DNA from: Spirochaetaceae bacterium
Lineage (GTDB): Bacteria > Spirochaetota > Spirochaetia > Treponematales > Breznakiellaceae
DNA: 5,815 nucleotides
NCBI GenBank assembly: GCA_031288215.1
Contig: JAITRV010000197.1
Span: forward strand, 1-5,815
Direction of reading: 5' to 3'
The position numbers and the translations under genes are program-made. This document shows positions 5,177 through 5,815 of this stretch, in pieces. The notes under the pieces are model-generated. The model worked only from the letters and a program-made list of their open reading frames with translations, was not told the DNA's origin and made no database searches. The first letter of the stretch is position 1. Every line of letters starts with the position of its first letter.

Positions 5177-5204
5177 ATTCCCCCTCCGGGGGTGGAGGAT
5201 GAAT
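5177..5204 (+). promoter_or_regulatory. Possible hairpin sequestering the fabZ ribosome binding site
   Basis: CCTCC (5183-5187) is complementary to the Shine-Dalgarno GGAGG (5194-5198) across GGGGGT. The stem can continue after a 2x2 internal loop with ATTC (5177-5180) and GAAT (5201-5204). A competing hairpin, CCCCC (5180-5184) with GGGGG (5188-5192), would leave GGAGG free. The two folds are mutually exclusive, so fabZ translation could be tuned. This is a prediction from complementarity only. Confidence 0.4.
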
Positions 5205-5633
5205 ATGGATAACGAAAACAATGAGATAAACCGGCTGCTGCCGCACCGCGCTCCCTTTCTCTTTGTGGATGAAATCGTCGAGGCCGGTAAGGACCGGATA
5301 GTGGCCCGCCATGTCTTTACCGAGGGGGAATTCTTCTTCCGGGGCCATTTCCCCCAGTACCCGGTGGTTCCGGGGGTCATCCTGGTGGAAACCATGGCCC
5401 AATCCGGCGGCGCGGGGCTGCGGAAGCTGGGGCTCCTGGGGGAAAACGCCCTGTTTTTCCTGGCCTCGGTGGACAAGGTCAAGTTCCGCCGCCAGGTGCG
5501 CCCCGGGGAAGAAGTCCGGTCGGAGATCGAAAACCTGAGGGTTTCTCCCCGGATGATCAAACAGGCCGGGCGGGCCTACGTGGGGGAAGAACTCGCCGCC
5601 GAAGCCGAATGGCTCTGCCTGGTTGGCGGCTAG
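5205..5633 (+). CDS. fabZ: 3-hydroxyacyl-[ACP] dehydratase (FabZ)
   Basis: FabZ removes water from 3-hydroxyacyl-ACP to give trans-2-enoyl-ACP. From the ATG at 5205 the protein has 142 residues and a hot-dog fold signature: LLPHRAPFLFVDEI (11-24), then GHFPQYPVVPGVILVE (47-62) with catalytic His48 and Glu62, then MAQSGG (64-69). The family is usually about 140-150 residues. An upstream in-frame ATG at 5199 directly touches GGAGG (5194-5198), leaving no spacer; the ATG at 5205 has a normal 6-nt spacing and is preferred. The N terminus is acidic and Asn-rich (MDNENNEINR). FabA is less likely: the length and PHRAPFLFVD segment fit FabZ, and Glu rather than Asp occupies the second catalytic position. 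It is the last visible gene of the operon, 76 nt after fabF, and may be under translational control. Confidence 0.94.
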   Translation: MDNENNEINRLLPHRAPFLFVDEIVEAGKDRIVARHVFTEGEFFFRGHFPQYPVVPGVILVETMAQSGGAGLRKLGLLGENALFFLASVDKVKFRRQVRPGEEVRSEIENLRVSPRMIKQAGRAYVGEELAAEAEWLCLVGG

Positions 5634-5643
5634 GCCGCCGGAC

Positions 5644-5670
5644 CCGTGCCGGCTGGTCCTCCCGGCACGG
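5644..5670 (+). terminator. Stem-loop after fabZ, candidate operon terminator
   Basis: CCGTGCCGG (5644-5652) and CCGGCACGG (5662-5670) are perfect 9-bp arms around a 9-nt loop, starting 10 nt after the fabZ stop. No T-rich tail follows, so it is not a canonical intrinsic terminator. It may instead be a 3' stabilising structure or part of the flanking repeat region. Confidence 0.45.
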
Positions 5671-5693
5671 ACCGGCACAAGAGAGATCAGCCG

Positions 5694-5814
5694 GGGGGTC
5701 CTGTCAGGGAAATACCCCGGTCGCCCCCGGTTCGCGACGTTGCTCTTGATGCCTACGGCATAACTGGTTCCTCTGCTCAAAAGGGGTCGCCCGGGGTATT
5801 TCCCTGCCACCCCC
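5694..5814. repeat. Long terminal inverted repeat element (MITE-like or dispersed repeat)
   Basis: CAGGGAAATACCCCGG (5705-5720) is an exact inverted match of CCGGGGTATTTCCCTG (5791-5806). Complementarity continues inward (CG at 5722-5723, CCCC at 5725-5728 with GGGG at 5783-5786). It continues outward, after a short offset, through GGGGGT (5694-5699) with ACCCCC (5809-5814). The 54-nt interior holds a smaller palindrome, ATGCC-TAC-GGCAT (5749-5761). About 102-121 bp with long terminal inverted repeats and no gene is the format of a MITE. A structured RNA or strong bidirectional terminator is the alternative. The element reaches the window edge, so flanking target duplications cannot be judged. 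Confidence 0.6.
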
Positions 5815-5815
5815 C

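Noticed and set aside
5199..5204. ATG at 5199 as fabZ start
   Set aside because: There is no spacer between GGAGG (5194-5198) and this ATG; the next in-frame ATG at 5205 has a 6-nt spacing.
5735..5770. Integron attC site within the terminal inverted repeat
   Set aside because: GCATAAC superficially resembles a core site, but there is no matching pair of RYYYAAC/GTTRRRY boxes and no cassette structure.
5100..5810. 236-codon minus-strand open frame covering fabZ and the terminal inverted repeat
   Set aside because: Most of it is antisense to fabZ, which has intact catalytic motifs. The N-terminal part is the inverted-repeat element itself.
1..5815. CRISPR array, tRNA, rRNA or known riboswitch
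   Set aside because: No regularly spaced direct repeats with unique spacers, no tRNA cloverleaf or CCA-adjacent arms, and no rRNA or riboswitch consensus were seen.

Overview
This 5.8 kb bacterial window is dominated by a five-gene type II fatty-acid synthesis (FAS II) operon on the + strand: fabH, fabD, fabG, fabF, fabZ. Upstream are the 3' end of a Clp/Hsp100 chaperone gene (probably clpB) and a small toxin-antitoxin module whose toxin gene is broken. The fab genes are GC-rich, with G or C at most third codon positions. The toxin-antitoxin module is clearly AT-richer, as expected of acquired DNA. The taxon cannot be fixed from the sequence alone. A GC-rich, repeat-laden Gram-negative is plausible, and a termite-gut type Treponema is my low-confidence guess.

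Layout: 1-124 is the C-terminal tail of the Clp ATPase, running into a degenerate heptamer repeat. 125-250 holds that heptamer tract and a GGTG/CACC-rich, REP-like hairpin cluster. 251-299 holds a promoter and palindromic operator for the toxin-antitoxin pair. 300-572 is an intact RelB/DinJ-type antitoxin. 565-771 is a YoeB toxin whose 3' half has been replaced by a second copy of the upstream repeat. 772-910 holds more heptamer repeats and a 38-nt pure pyrimidine tract. 911-983 holds a strong sigma70-like promoter and a 25-nt inverted repeat at the predicted transcription start. 984-5633 is the fab operon. 5634-5815 holds a stem-loop and a long inverted repeat resembling a MITE or dispersed repeat that reaches the window edge.

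How the genes work together: FabD loads malonyl groups onto acyl carrier protein (ACP). FabH condenses acetyl-CoA (or another primer) with malonyl-ACP. FabG reduces the 3-ketoacyl-ACP, FabZ dehydrates the 3-hydroxyacyl-ACP, and FabF performs the later condensations. The window has no enoyl-ACP reductase, no acetyl-CoA carboxylase and, notably, no acpP between fabG and fabF, where it often lies. These must be elsewhere.

Most interesting observations: a 30-bp in-frame tandem repeat expanding FabD by about 30 residues; a composite heptamer/REP-like repeat found at the ends of both the Clp gene and the truncated toxin; the 25-nt inverted repeat at the fabH promoter; a hairpin able to sequester the fabZ ribosome binding site; and the terminal inverted-repeat element. 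I see no clearly new multi-gene system; the novelty here is in repeats and regulation.
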